Source: Hyphomicrobiales bacterium (lineage in GTDB: Bacteria > Pseudomonadota > Alphaproteobacteria > Rhizobiales > Beijerinckiaceae). Taken from it: DNA of 64,000 nucleotides. Position 1 is the stretch's first letter, and each line of letters begins with the position of its first letter. The notes beneath the pieces are model-generated. The model was not told the DNA's origin, did no database searches, and was given only the letters and a program-made list of their open reading frames with translations. Shown here piece after piece: positions 1-7,783 of the stretch. Position numbers and translations under genes: made by a program. The stretch lies in NCBI GenBank assembly GCA_027489955.1, contig JAIXYZ010000013.1:310001-374000 (forward strand), written 5' to 3'.

Positions 1-890
1 TCATCCGGGCGGACCACGATCCCGGTGTCGCGGGCGAGGTCCTTGTGGCCGGTGATGCCGCCCAGGATCAGCCGGAACCAGATGCCGGGTTCGACTCCAG
101 CGCCGGGCAGGACCTCCACGGCCTGGAAGCCGATATCGTTCGTATCCTCCAGCGTCGCGATGGAGCCCGCGCCATCGAAGGCGACGTTGAACTTGCGCGG
201 CAGCCCGTAGAGCGAGCGGTCGTTCAGGATGTGGTGGTGCCAGGCCTTGGCGTAGGGCCGGGTGTCCAGCAGTTCCAGCGGGTCGATCCCCGCCGTCGCC
301 GAACCCGTGACGTTGCGGATATTGTCCGCGCCCGAACCCTTCGCGGTGAGGCCGAGATCGGCAAGGCCCTCGATGAAGGGCACAGCCTGCTCGGCAATGA
401 TCTCGCGGACCTGCAGGTTGGCGCGGGTCGTCGCGTGGGCATAGCCGCCGCCATGGGCATCGGCGAGATCGGCCACACCTGCGAACTGCCAGTGCGTGAG
501 GATGCCGTTGGGGATGCGCAGCCGGCACATATAGCTGTTCTGGGCTGGCGCCACGTAGAACAGGCCGTGATAGCGCCAGCGGAAATTGTCCTCGGGCTTG
601 GGATATTCGCCCTTGCCGGCTTGGTCCCTGAAGCGCGCATAGGCGTCGAACGGGTGTTCCGCGCGCTTCCACTTTTCCTGGTCGGCCAGCTTGTTTCCGG
701 ACGCTTCTACCCTGGCCTGCGCCTTCAGGTGGTCGGCGTCCGGCCCGATCGGCGAGGGCGATTGCGAGTTCGCCGGGATGCCGGCCGGCAGGCTGCGCTG
801 CACCGCCCCTGCGATGAAGCCTTCGAGATAGCGCTTCTGCTCTGGCGTGAAGTCGGCGGCGGGGCTTGGCACAGGATGGCTCATGGTCAT
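1..890 (-). CDS. nirA: ferredoxin-type assimilatory nitrite reductase NirA, C-terminus beyond the left edge
   Basis: The visible 296 residues are the N-terminal part of a siroheme/[4Fe-4S] nitrite/sulfite reductase of the NirA family, which reduces nitrite to ammonium in the cytoplasm. Seen: an N-terminal linker containing FTPEQKRYLEGF, then the first ferredoxin-like half-domain (residues about 110-190, with RIPNGILTHWQ and TTRANLQVREI) and the start of the siroheme domain (GSGADNIRNVTGS). The siroheme and cluster cysteines would lie beyond the edge. The ATG at 890 overlaps the stop of the upstream oxidoreductase (ATGA); a second in-frame ATG lies at 884. It is probably co-transcribed with the nrt genes. 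NirA is much more likely than a sulfite reductase because of its neighbours. Confidence 0.85.
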   Translation of the reverse strand, partial: MTMSHPVPSPAADFTPEQKRYLEGFIAGAVQRSLPAGIPANSQSPSPIGPDADHLKAQARVEASGNKLADQEKWKRAEHPFDAYARFRDQAGKGEYPKPEDNFRWRYHGLFYVAPAQNSYMCRLRIPNGILTHWQFAGVADLADAHGGGYAHATTRANLQVREIIAEQAVPFIEGLADLGLTAKGSGADNIRNVTGSATAGIDPLELLDTRPYAKAWHHHILNDRSLYGLPRKFNVAFDGAGSIATLEDTNDIGFQAVEVLPGAGVEPGIWFRLILGGITGHKDLARDTGIVVRPD

Positions 891-2104
891 GCGGCCCTCG
901 GCAGGTCGGCGGCCGCTTGCCCGAAGATGAGCGTGTCGCGGATTGCCTCGACGCTTTCGCCGCCGGCGATGAGGGACTGGAACCAGAGCGCGTCACGCGT
1001 ATCGCCGAACAGGACGGCGCCAACGAGCGCCCCGTCCTTCAATACGAGCTTGCGATAGGCGCCAGCCGCATCGCGCAGGACGAGGGTCTCGGTGCCCTCG
1101 CCGCCGAGAAAATCGCCGGCGGAGAAGACGTTGACGCCGGACACTTTCAGGTTCGTCGCCAGGAGCGAGCCGGCATAGGCGGCGCCCGTGTCGCCGCAGA
1201 GCCGCGCCGCCAGCACCCTTGCCTGCGTGTAGGCCGGCTCGACGAGGCCGTAGACGGTGCCGCGATGCTCCGCGCATTCGCCGATCGCGAAGATGGCGGG
1301 GTCGTCGGTGGCAAGGCCGTCATCCACGACGATGCCGCGATTGCAGGCGAGCCCGGCTGCTCGAGCCAGGTCCGCGTTGGGGCGGATGCCTGCGGCCAGC
1401 ACGACGAGATCCGCCGGCAGCACGCGCCCGTCCGCCAGGGCAAGGCCGGTGGCCTTTGTCTCGCCCGTGATCGCGGCGGAGGACGCCTCCAGCACGACGT
1501 CGATGCCTTTGGACCGGATGGCGTCCGCAAGCAGCGCGCCCGCGGCCGCGTCGAGCTGGCGCTCCATCAGCCGGTCCATGATGTGGACGAGCGTGACCTT
1601 CGCGCCGCGCCGGGCAAGGCCGTAGGCCGCCTCGATGCCCAGGAGCCCGCCGCCGACGACGACGGCGCGGGCGCCGGTACGGGCCGCATCCTCCATCGCG
1701 ACGACGTCCGCATGGTCGCGGAAGGTGACGACGCCGGGCAGGTCCGCCCCGGGGATTGGCAGGCGGATCGGCCGGGAGCCGGCGGCGAGGACGAGCTTGC
1801 CGTAGGGCAAGGCGCGCCCGTCTGCGAGCCTGATGGTGCGGGCCGCGCGGTCGATCGCCGTCACCGCCTGCCCGTAGAGCGTCGTCACGCCCCGGTCCCG
1901 CCACCAGGCGGCGGGCTTCAGTTCCACGTCGTCCGCCGCCATCTCGCCGGCAAGGACTGACGAGAGCAGCACGCGGTTATAGGCGCGGCGCTTCTCCTCG
2001 CCGACGACCGCGATGGCATGCCGGCCAAGCCCGCGGGCGGAGAGTTCCTCCACCAGCCGCGTGGCGGCCATGCCCTTGCCGACGATGACGAGCGGTTCGG
2101 CCAT
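887..2104 (-). CDS. NAD(P)/FAD-dependent oxidoreductase resembling the N-terminal half of NirB
   Basis: A 405-residue pyridine-nucleotide:disulfide-type reductase. It has an N-terminal FAD-binding motif (VIVGKGMA, residues 6-13), the YNRVLLSSVLAGE stretch typical of NirB N-terminal domains, and a second Rossmann motif VVVGGGLLGIEAA near residue 150. It lacks the siroheme domain of NirB, which is supplied by the separate downstream nirA. The inferred role is to pass electrons from NAD(P)H to NirA, directly or through a small iron-sulfur protein. The start is ATG 2104; a GTG lies immediately before it at 2107. The stop overlaps the nirA start by 4 nt. Confidence 0.8.
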   Translation of the reverse strand: MAEPLVIVGKGMAATRLVEELSARGLGRHAIAVVGEEKRRAYNRVLLSSVLAGEMAADDVELKPAAWWRDRGVTTLYGQAVTAIDRAARTIRLADGRALPYGKLVLAAGSRPIRLPIPGADLPGVVTFRDHADVVAMEDAARTGARAVVVGGGLLGIEAAYGLARRGAKVTLVHIMDRLMERQLDAAAGALLADAIRSKGIDVVLEASSAAITGETKATGLALADGRVLPADLVVLAAGIRPNADLARAAGLACNRGIVVDDGLATDDPAIFAIGECAEHRGTVYGLVEPAYTQARVLAARLCGDTGAAYAGSLLATNLKVSGVNVFSAGDFLGGEGTETLVLRDAAGAYRKLVLKDGALVGAVLFGDTRDALWFQSLIAGGESVEAIRDTLIFGQAAADLPRAA

Positions 2105-2131
2105 CACGCCGCCTCCGCCGCAATCGGGGTG

Positions 2132-2276
2132 CGTTCCCCTCCTCCCGCGCGCATAGCGCGTGGCGGGGAGGGGCTAGGGGTGGGGGGTGTGGCGGCTTGG
2201 CCGGATGCCGCCTGCACGGCCTCGACGCCCCCCACCCCGACCCTCCCCGCCGCTTCGCGGGGGGAGGGAGAACCAG
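2132..2276. repeat. inverted pair of REP-like G/C-tract palindromes
   Basis: The gap between nrtD and the FAD oxidoreductase holds two related elements in opposite orientation. The left one (about 2134-2199) has ccctcctcccgcgcgc followed by ggcggggagggg and ggggtggggg. The right one (about 2229-2276) has ccccccaccccgaccctcc then a gcttcgcgg hairpin and ggggagggag. Each arm folds on itself, and the two arms are roughly reverse complements. This looks like a bipartite REP/BIME element of the kind common between genes in alphaproteobacteria. It may stabilise or trim the nas operon transcript. Confidence 0.65.
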
Positions 2277-2294
2277 CGTGCACGGACCCGGCCA

Positions 2295-3095
2295 TCACGC
2301 CGCCTCGACGTAGCGGTGACGCTCGTAGAGGAAGCGCAGGACGGCCTCGCGGCAGCGCAGATAGGCGGGGTCGGAGACCACCTCCAGACGCTTGCGCGGT
2401 CGTTCCATCGGCACGCCCAAGACCTCGCCGATATGGGCGGCCGGGCCGTTCGTCATCATCACGATGCGGTCGGAGAGCAGCACCGCCTCGTCCACGTCGT
2501 GGGTGATCATGATGACCGTGTTGCCGAGCGCCGCGTGGATCTGCATGACCGAGTCCTGCAGATGCGCGCGGGTGAGGGCATCGAGTGCGCCGAAGGGCTC
2601 GTCCAGCAGCAGGACCTTGGGCTCCATGGCCAGCGCCCGGGCGATGCCCACCCGCTGCTTCATGCCGCCGGAGATTTCGGAGGGGCGCTTGTCGCGGGCA
2701 TGGCCCATCTGGACGAGATCGAGATTGTGCAGGGTCCAGGCATGGCGCTCTGCCTTGGACTTGGCGCGGCCGAACACCTTGTCCACCGCCAGCCGCACGT
2801 TCTCGTAGACCGTGAGCCAGGGCAGCAGCGAATGGTTCTGGAACACGACCGCCCGGTCGGGCCCCGGCGCGTTCACCTCCCGGTCCTCCAGCAGTACCGC
2901 GCCCTGCGTCACCGGCGTGAGCCCGGCGATGATGTTGAGCAGCGTGGACTTTCCGCAGCCGGAATGGCCGATGATGGAGACGAATTCGCCCTTGTCGATG
3001 GCAAGCTCGATGCCCTTCAGCACCTCGCTCGTCCGCCCGGCGCGGGTGAAGCTTTTGTCGATCTGGTCGAGCTTGAGATAGGGCTTCTGGCTCAA
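2295..3095 (-). CDS. nrtD: nitrate ABC transporter ATP-binding protein
   Basis: A 266-residue ABC ATPase of the NitT/TauT group, subtype NrtC/NrtD, energising nitrate/nitrite uptake. Walker A is GHSGCGKST, the signature is ISGGMKQR and Walker B is LLLDEPFGALD. There is no C-terminal substrate-binding extension, so it is NrtD-like rather than the NrtC fusion. I chose the TTG at 3095 (protein LSQKPYLKLDQ...). A perfect GAGGAGG at 3101-3107 lies five bases upstream, and residues further upstream in the frame are not conserved-looking. The gene lies directly behind nrtB, whose stop overlaps this ribosome-binding site. Confidence 0.9.
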   Translation of the reverse strand: MSQKPYLKLDQIDKSFTRAGRTSEVLKGIELAIDKGEFVSIIGHSGCGKSTLLNIIAGLTPVTQGAVLLEDREVNAPGPDRAVVFQNHSLLPWLTVYENVRLAVDKVFGRAKSKAERHAWTLHNLDLVQMGHARDKRPSEISGGMKQRVGIARALAMEPKVLLLDEPFGALDALTRAHLQDSVMQIHAALGNTVIMITHDVDEAVLLSDRIVMMTNGPAAHIGEVLGVPMERPRKRLEVVSDPAYLRCREAVLRFLYERHRYVEAA

Positions 3096-3105
3096 GGCGG
3101 CCTCC

Positions 3106-4020
3106 TCAGGCGCTGGCCGTGCCGCGCGTCGCGACGCGGCCGACGAGGGCGACGATGCGGTCCAGCACGAAGCCGACCATGCCGATGTAGAGAAGGGCGA
3201 CGATGATGTCGGGGAGGCGGGAGGAATTCCACGCATCCCAGATGAAGAAGCCGATGCCGACGCCGCCGGTCAGCATCTCGGCGGCCACGATGGCGAGCCA
3301 GGACAGGCCGACGCCGATCCGCAGCCCGGTGAAGATGTACGGCGCCGCGGACGGGATCATGATCCGCCAGAAGAATTCCAGCGAGTTCAGGCGCAGCACC
3401 GCCGCGACGTTCCGGTAGTCCTGCGGAATGTTCCTTATGCCGACCGCCGTGTTGATGATCACCGGCCACACCGAGGTGATGAAGATCACGAAGATCGCCG
3501 AGGGGCTGGCGTCGCGAAACGCCGCCAGCGAGAGCGGCAGCCAGGCGAGCGGGGGCACGGTGCGCAGCACCTGGAAGATTGGGTCCAGGCCCCGCATGGC
3601 CCACACGCTCTGGCCGATGATGGCGCCGACGAGCACCCCGACCACGGCGGCAAGGCCGAAACCCACCGCCACGCGCTGCAGGCTGGTCAGCACGCGCCAG
3701 CCCAGCCCGATGTCCTGCGAACCGTAATTGAAGAACGGGGAGACGATCAGGTCGTGGGATTCCCGCCAGATCGTCGTGGGCGAAGGCAGGGTTGCCCCGG
3801 CCTGCGAGGTCAGCATCTGCCAGACGAGCAGGATTAGGGCGAGCGTCACCAGAGGCGGCAGCACGTTGACCGCCACGTCCCGCGCCTGCTTGCCGGCCGC
3901 CGCCAGAACCCTGGCGGCCCGCGGGGATGGGGCGGAGGGAAGCGGCACGATCGCTGCCTTGGGTGACGGGAACGCCATCACGACCGGGTCGGCCGGGCTT
4001 TTCAGGGCTGGTTGGGACAT
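3106..4020 (-). CDS. nrtB: nitrate ABC transporter permease
   Basis: A 304-residue inner-membrane permease of the binding-protein-dependent transport family, with a cytoplasmic N-terminal tail and about six hydrophobic segments. It contains the NrtB-type sequence LRTVPPLAWLPLSLAAF and the EAA-like coupling loop near residues 195-220. The start ATG at 4020 has GAGG eight bases upstream. It partners NrtA and NrtD; the ribosome-binding site of nrtD lies at its stop codon, so translation is probably coupled. Confidence 0.9.
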   Translation of the reverse strand: MSQPALKSPADPVVMAFPSPKAAIVPLPSAPSPRAARVLAAAGKQARDVAVNVLPPLVTLALILLVWQMLTSQAGATLPSPTTIWRESHDLIVSPFFNYGSQDIGLGWRVLTSLQRVAVGFGLAAVVGVLVGAIIGQSVWAMRGLDPIFQVLRTVPPLAWLPLSLAAFRDASPSAIFVIFITSVWPVIINTAVGIRNIPQDYRNVAAVLRLNSLEFFWRIMIPSAAPYIFTGLRIGVGLSWLAIVAAEMLTGGVGIGFFIWDAWNSSRLPDIIVALLYIGMVGFVLDRIVALVGRVATRGTASA

Positions 4021-4088
4021 GGAATGCCTCGCCTGTCGGGTAAGGAAGGCGCGGACGGCACGGCAGCGGCCGCCCGCGTTGCCGGTGA

Positions 4089-5414
4089 TCAGACCTGCGC
4101 GCGCTTGATGGAAAGGCTCTTCAGGTACGCGCCCGGGTCTTCCGGATCGAAGACCTTGCCGTCGAAGAACGTCTCCTTGCCGCGGGACGTTGAGGTGGGG
4201 ATGTCGGCGGCGGCGACGCCGAGCGCCTTGGCGGCCTCGCGCCAGACGTCCTCGCGGTTCACCTTGTCGACCAGGGCCTTCACGTCCGTCCCGGGCTCGA
4301 ACTTGCCCCAGCGGATGTCCTCCGTGACAAACCAGGCATCGTGGCTCTTGAAGGGGTAGGACGCGTGGTCCCGCCAGAACTTCATGAACTGCGACGTGCC
4401 CTTCTCGACGCGGCCCCGGCCGTAATTGATGTCGCCGTTGGCGCGGCCGATGATGTCCGCGACCGGCACGTTGAACCATTGCCGCCGGCCGACGATCTCG
4501 GACATTTCCTGCCGGTTCTCCGCCTTGTCGCACCATTGTTGGGCTTCCAGCACGGCCATCGTCAGGGCGCGGGCCGCGCGCGGATACTTGTCGACGAACT
4601 CGGCGCGCAGGGCGAAAGCCTTCTCCGGATGCCTGGCCCAGATCTCACCGGTCGAGCAGGCGGTGAACCCGATGCCCTGGTTGACGAGCTGCTCGTTCCA
4701 CGGCTCGCCGACGCAGAAGGCGTCCATGTTGCCCACCTTCATGTTCGCCACCATCTGCGGCGGCGGCACGACGATGGTCGACACGTCCTTGTCCGGGTCG
4801 ATGCCGGCGGCGGCGAGCCAGTAGCGGATCCACAGGTCGTGGGTGCCGCCGGGAAATGTCATCGCGATCTTGATTTCCTTGCCGGCGGCCTTCTTGGCCT
4901 CGAACGCCGCCTTCAGGGCCGAGGCGTCGACGCCGACCTTGAGGTCCTTGTATTCGTTGGAGACCGAGATGCCCTGGGCGTCGAGGTTCAGCCGGGCCAT
5001 GATCTGGATCGGCACCGGCACGTTGTTCTGCGTCACCTTGCCGGCCGAGATCAGGTACGGCATGGGCGTCAGGATATGGGCGCCGTCGATGCCGTTGCTC
5101 GCGCCGCCGAGCACGATGTTGTCGCGGGTGGCGCCCCAGGAAGCCTGCTTGGAGACGTCCACGTCCGGCATGCCGTGCCTGGCGAAGAAGCCCTTCTCCT
5201 TGGCGATGACCAGCGGCGAGGCGTCCATCAGCGCGATGTAGCCGAGCACCGCCTTCTTTACCTCCGGCCCCGCATCCTGCGCGAAGGCGCCGCCCGGCAG
5301 CGCGATCTTCGCCGCGGCGGCGAGCGCGAGGGCGCCTGCGCCCGTCAGGACATCGCGGCGGCTGGCGCCGGACGCTGCGGCGGGAGCGGCCTTTGTCTTC
5401 GCATCCATCGTCAT
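4089..5414 (-). CDS. nrtA: nitrate ABC transporter substrate-binding protein, Tat-exported
   Basis: A 441-residue CmpA/NrtA-family periplasmic nitrate-binding protein. A twin-arginine signal (SRRDVLTGAGALALAA) precedes an ALPGGAFAQ cleavage region near residue 46. Family sequences include GIDGAHILTPMPYL and FCVGEPWNEQLVNQGIGF. The start ATG 5414 (MTMDAKTK) lies just after a GGGGACGACAG leader. It is the first gene of the nrtA-nrtB-nrtD-reductase-nirA unit. It is preceded by a terminator-containing leader, the expected target of NasT antitermination. It is a paralogue of the adjacent nasS, which has no signal peptide. Confidence 0.92.
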   Translation of the reverse strand: MTMDAKTKAAPAAASGASRRDVLTGAGALALAAAAKIALPGGAFAQDAGPEVKKAVLGYIALMDASPLVIAKEKGFFARHGMPDVDVSKQASWGATRDNIVLGGASNGIDGAHILTPMPYLISAGKVTQNNVPVPIQIMARLNLDAQGISVSNEYKDLKVGVDASALKAAFEAKKAAGKEIKIAMTFPGGTHDLWIRYWLAAAGIDPDKDVSTIVVPPPQMVANMKVGNMDAFCVGEPWNEQLVNQGIGFTACSTGEIWARHPEKAFALRAEFVDKYPRAARALTMAVLEAQQWCDKAENRQEMSEIVGRRQWFNVPVADIIGRANGDINYGRGRVEKGTSQFMKFWRDHASYPFKSHDAWFVTEDIRWGKFEPGTDVKALVDKVNREDVWREAAKALGVAAADIPTSTSRGKETFFDGKVFDPEDPGAYLKSLSIKRAQV

Positions 5415-5763
5415 CTGTCGTCCCCTGTTCGACCGGCCTGCGGGCCTGTTGCTGTCCGGAGCCGCCAACGAAAAATGCCGCCGACGCGTCGCCCGACCTC
5501 GCGGTCGGCGTGCGTCAGCGGCATTGCTGGCCGGTCCCCCTTTGGACCTTTATCGTGGACCTCTCGGCCCCGGGATCATTGATGCACGAGCCGTGCCAAC
5601 CGGCGGCAATGAGCACTGCGGCGTGAAAAGCGGTCTGCAATCAAAGGCGGGTAGCGGCGCGGTCGTCCCAACCGCCCCGCCCACACGGCAGCGCCGCCCC
5701 TCATGCTGCGCTGCAAAAAATCGCAGCGGCCGCCGAAAAAAGAGGCAGGGACGGCGCTGCCGC
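5415..5763 (-). promoter_or_regulatory. nas leader with candidate ANTAR-recognised hairpin and attenuator
   Basis: This 349-base gap between nasS and nrtA has no gene. Read on the minus strand, 5548-5533 forms a perfect 5-bp stem GGTCC/GGACC closing a hexaloop AAAGGG. Its first base is A and its fourth is G, the identities known to be needed for ANTAR-protein binding. Seven bases further on begins a strong intrinsic terminator (5525-5471). A second GGTCC copy sits upstream, and a CGCTGC/GCAGCG hairpin with a T-rich loop lies at about 5708-5727. I could not identify the first (P1) hexaloop hairpin of a complete ANTAR tandem with certainty. The inference is that NasT binds here and prevents termination when nitrate is present. 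Confidence 0.7.
5471..5525 (-). terminator. intrinsic terminator/attenuator in the nrtA leader
   Basis: On the minus strand AATGCCGCTGACGC pairs with GCGTCGGCGGCATT. A further CCGACC-GCGA-GGTCGG stem sits inside, and the hairpin ends in five Ts at 5475-5471, about 57 bases before the nrtA start. A terminator inside a 5' leader of the operon it precedes is the hallmark of attenuation. Confidence 0.85.
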
Positions 5764-6849
5764 TCAGGCGAGCAATCGCGGCGCGGCGACGGAGCCGCCG
5801 ACATCGCCGCAGGCTGCGTCGAACAGGTCCGTGGCGAGCACCTTGCGGGCCGCGCGCCGGCGGCCGGCATCGTCCGGCGTCTGCCCCGCATCGACCATCT
5901 GGTCGAAGAGGAAGTCCGCCTGGGCCGCTTCCGGCCGCAGGGCGGCGGGGTCGAAACGGATATAGTCGCGGGTGGGGGAGCCCGGCGCGCGCCCGCCCAG
6001 CGGCAGGGTGCCGGCCAGGATCGTCTCCAGCACCTGCGGGGAAACGCCGAGCACGTCGGCCCGGGCCATGTGGCGCGACAGGAGAGGGCGGTTGGCAGGC
6101 TCCGTGCACCAGCGCCCGGCCTGGACGAGGGCGCGCACCAGCGCGGCCACGATCGGCGGGTGCCGCTCCCCGTAGGCCGACAGCACGCCGAGCGCCTTCT
6201 CCGGGCAGTCCGAGACGATCTGCGTTCCCAGATGCAGCACCACCGCGCCGCCGCCGGCCACGGTCAGCGCATTCCATGGCGCGCCCACGCAGAAACCGTC
6301 GATATGGCCACTCTCCAGGCTGCGCGCCATCAGCGGCGGCGGGATGACGACGAGGCGCACGTCCTCCTCCGGATTGACCCCTCCGGACTTCATCCAGATC
6401 CGCAGATGATAATGGTGCATGGAGAACGGGAAGGTCTTGGCGAAGGTGGGCGGGGCCTCGCCCGCCGCCCGCCGCCGGTCGCAGATCCGCTTCAGGGCGC
6501 GAGCCGAGACGGCCGGCTCGGTCAGGTCGCCATCGGCGTCGGCCGCCAGCTGGTCGTAGAGCTGGCGCGAGACGGTGATCGCGTTGCCGTTCAGGTTGAG
6601 GTTGGCCGGCACCACCATCGGCACGGTGACATGGCCGAGGCCGAGCGAGGAGGCGATGGCCGCGGGCGTCAGGATATGCGCGGCATCGAAGAGGCCGACA
6701 TTCAGCTTGTCGCGGATATTGGCCCAGGACACCTCGCGCACGAGGTCCAGAGCGAGGCCCTCGGCTTCGGCGAAGCCTTCGTCCCGCGCGCAGATCAGCG
6801 CCGCAGCGTCCAGCAGGGGGATGAAGCCGATCCGGATCGTGGTGGTCAT
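5764..6849 (-). CDS. nasS: nitrate-sensing regulator NasS
   Basis: A 361-residue NrtA-like binding protein without a signal peptide: the chain starts MTTTIRIGFIPLLDAAAL, so it should be cytoplasmic. It retains the ligand-binding features of the family (GLFDAAHILTPAAIASS, FCVGAPWNALTV). In characterised NasS/NasT systems, NasS holds NasT in an inactive complex and releases it on binding nitrate or nitrite. The start ATG 6849 overlaps the nasT stop (ATGA), giving a tightly coupled nasT-nasS pair directly upstream of the controlled leader. Confidence 0.9.
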   Translation of the reverse strand: MTTTIRIGFIPLLDAAALICARDEGFAEAEGLALDLVREVSWANIRDKLNVGLFDAAHILTPAAIASSLGLGHVTVPMVVPANLNLNGNAITVSRQLYDQLAADADGDLTEPAVSARALKRICDRRRAAGEAPPTFAKTFPFSMHHYHLRIWMKSGGVNPEEDVRLVVIPPPLMARSLESGHIDGFCVGAPWNALTVAGGGAVVLHLGTQIVSDCPEKALGVLSAYGERHPPIVAALVRALVQAGRWCTEPANRPLLSRHMARADVLGVSPQVLETILAGTLPLGGRAPGSPTRDYIRFDPAALRPEAAQADFLFDQMVDAGQTPDDAGRRRAARKVLATDLFDAACGDVGGSVAAPRLLA

Positions 6850-7442
6850 TTCAGCAACTCCGCCGCCGTGATGACCGACTGGGCGACCTGGCCCATGGTC
6901 CGGTTCTCGTTCATCGCCGTGCGCCGCAGCAGCGCGTAGGCCTCGTCCTCCGGGATGGCCTTCAGCCGCATCAGGATGCCCTTGGCGCGGTCCACCAGCT
7001 TGCGCTCCTCCAGCTTCGACTTGGTCTCTTCCAGCTCGATGCGCAGCTTCTGGAATGCGTTGAACCGGGCGATCGCGGTCTCCAGGATCGGCCGGACGCG
7101 GTCCTTCTTCAGCCCGTCGACGACATAGGTGGACACGCCCGCCTCGATCGCCTTGCCGATCATCGTGGCGTCCGACTGGTCGACGAACATCGCCACCGGA
7201 CGGCTCACCAGCCGGCTGACCTGGAACATCTGTTCCAGCACGTCGCGGCTCGGGTTCTCCAGGTCGATGATGACGACATCCGGATCGAGCTGGACCAGGC
7301 GCGCCAGCAGCCCGGTCGTTTCGGCGATCACGACGATGTTGGAGAAGCCCGCGTCCCGCAGGCCCTCCTCGAGGATCGCCCGCCGGACCGGGCTCTCGTC
7401 CACGATCGCGATGCTGGTCGGCCTGTCCAAAGCTGTGTCCAT
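6846..7442 (-). CDS. nasT: ANTAR-domain antiterminator NasT
   Basis: A 198-residue protein with an N-terminal receiver-like domain (SIAIVDESPVRRAILEEGL), a central coiled segment (residues about 120-145, QKLRIELEETKSKLEERK) and a C-terminal ANTAR RNA-binding domain (VDRAKGILMRLKAIPEDEAYALLRRTAM). It is expected to bind the hexaloop hairpin in the nrtA leader and allow read-through. I chose ATG 7442. An in-frame ATG at 7475 would add 11 Ala/Arg-rich residues not typical of the family. Confidence 0.9.
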   Translation of the reverse strand: MDTALDRPTSIAIVDESPVRRAILEEGLRDAGFSNIVVIAETTGLLARLVQLDPDVVIIDLENPSRDVLEQMFQVSRLVSRPVAMFVDQSDATMIGKAIEAGVSTYVVDGLKKDRVRPILETAIARFNAFQKLRIELEETKSKLEERKLVDRAKGILMRLKAIPEDEAYALLRRTAMNENRTMGQVAQSVITAAELLK

Positions 7443-7783
7443 CCCCCCGGAAGGTGCCGCGACCCGCGCGGCCATGAGTGCGGCGAAAGCAAGCGCCGTG
7501 CCCGCTTCGGCGGGCGCTGGAAAGCGAAGCGGCGGCATTTAGGACGGGGTCTGGCCGAAAGTCTAATGCGCCTCTCGACGCAGGACGCGTGGTGACGCAG
7601 GGGAAGGCTATCTTGCTGGAATCCTTGCCTATTTAGCTGATCAAGAATGTGTATTAGGGGTCTAAACCCTTGGTTTTGCAGGAAATCGCAGAGCAGAACG
7701 AGAAAATTTGAGCCATCCGATTGGTAAGGATTTAGCAGGAAAGGCGCCTTCTGTTCACATCGATGCAGCCTAAGGTTGTGAAC
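7443..7783. other. divergent intergenic region nasT / chemoreceptor
   Basis: This is 341 bases without a recognisable gene. The right half (about 7610-7740) is notably AT-richer than its surroundings and should carry the chemoreceptor promoter. I found neither a convincing sigma-54 -24/-12 element nor a sigma-70 pair, and no RNA structure. Confidence 0.4.

Noticed and set aside
5570-5600. GCACG-GCT-CGTGC hairpin as the first ANTAR hexaloop hairpin
   Set aside because: Its loop is three or five bases long and lacks the A1/G4 hexaloop, so I do not claim it.
7600-7700. Sigma-54 promoter for the chemoreceptor
   Set aside because: No GG-N10-GC arrangement fits.
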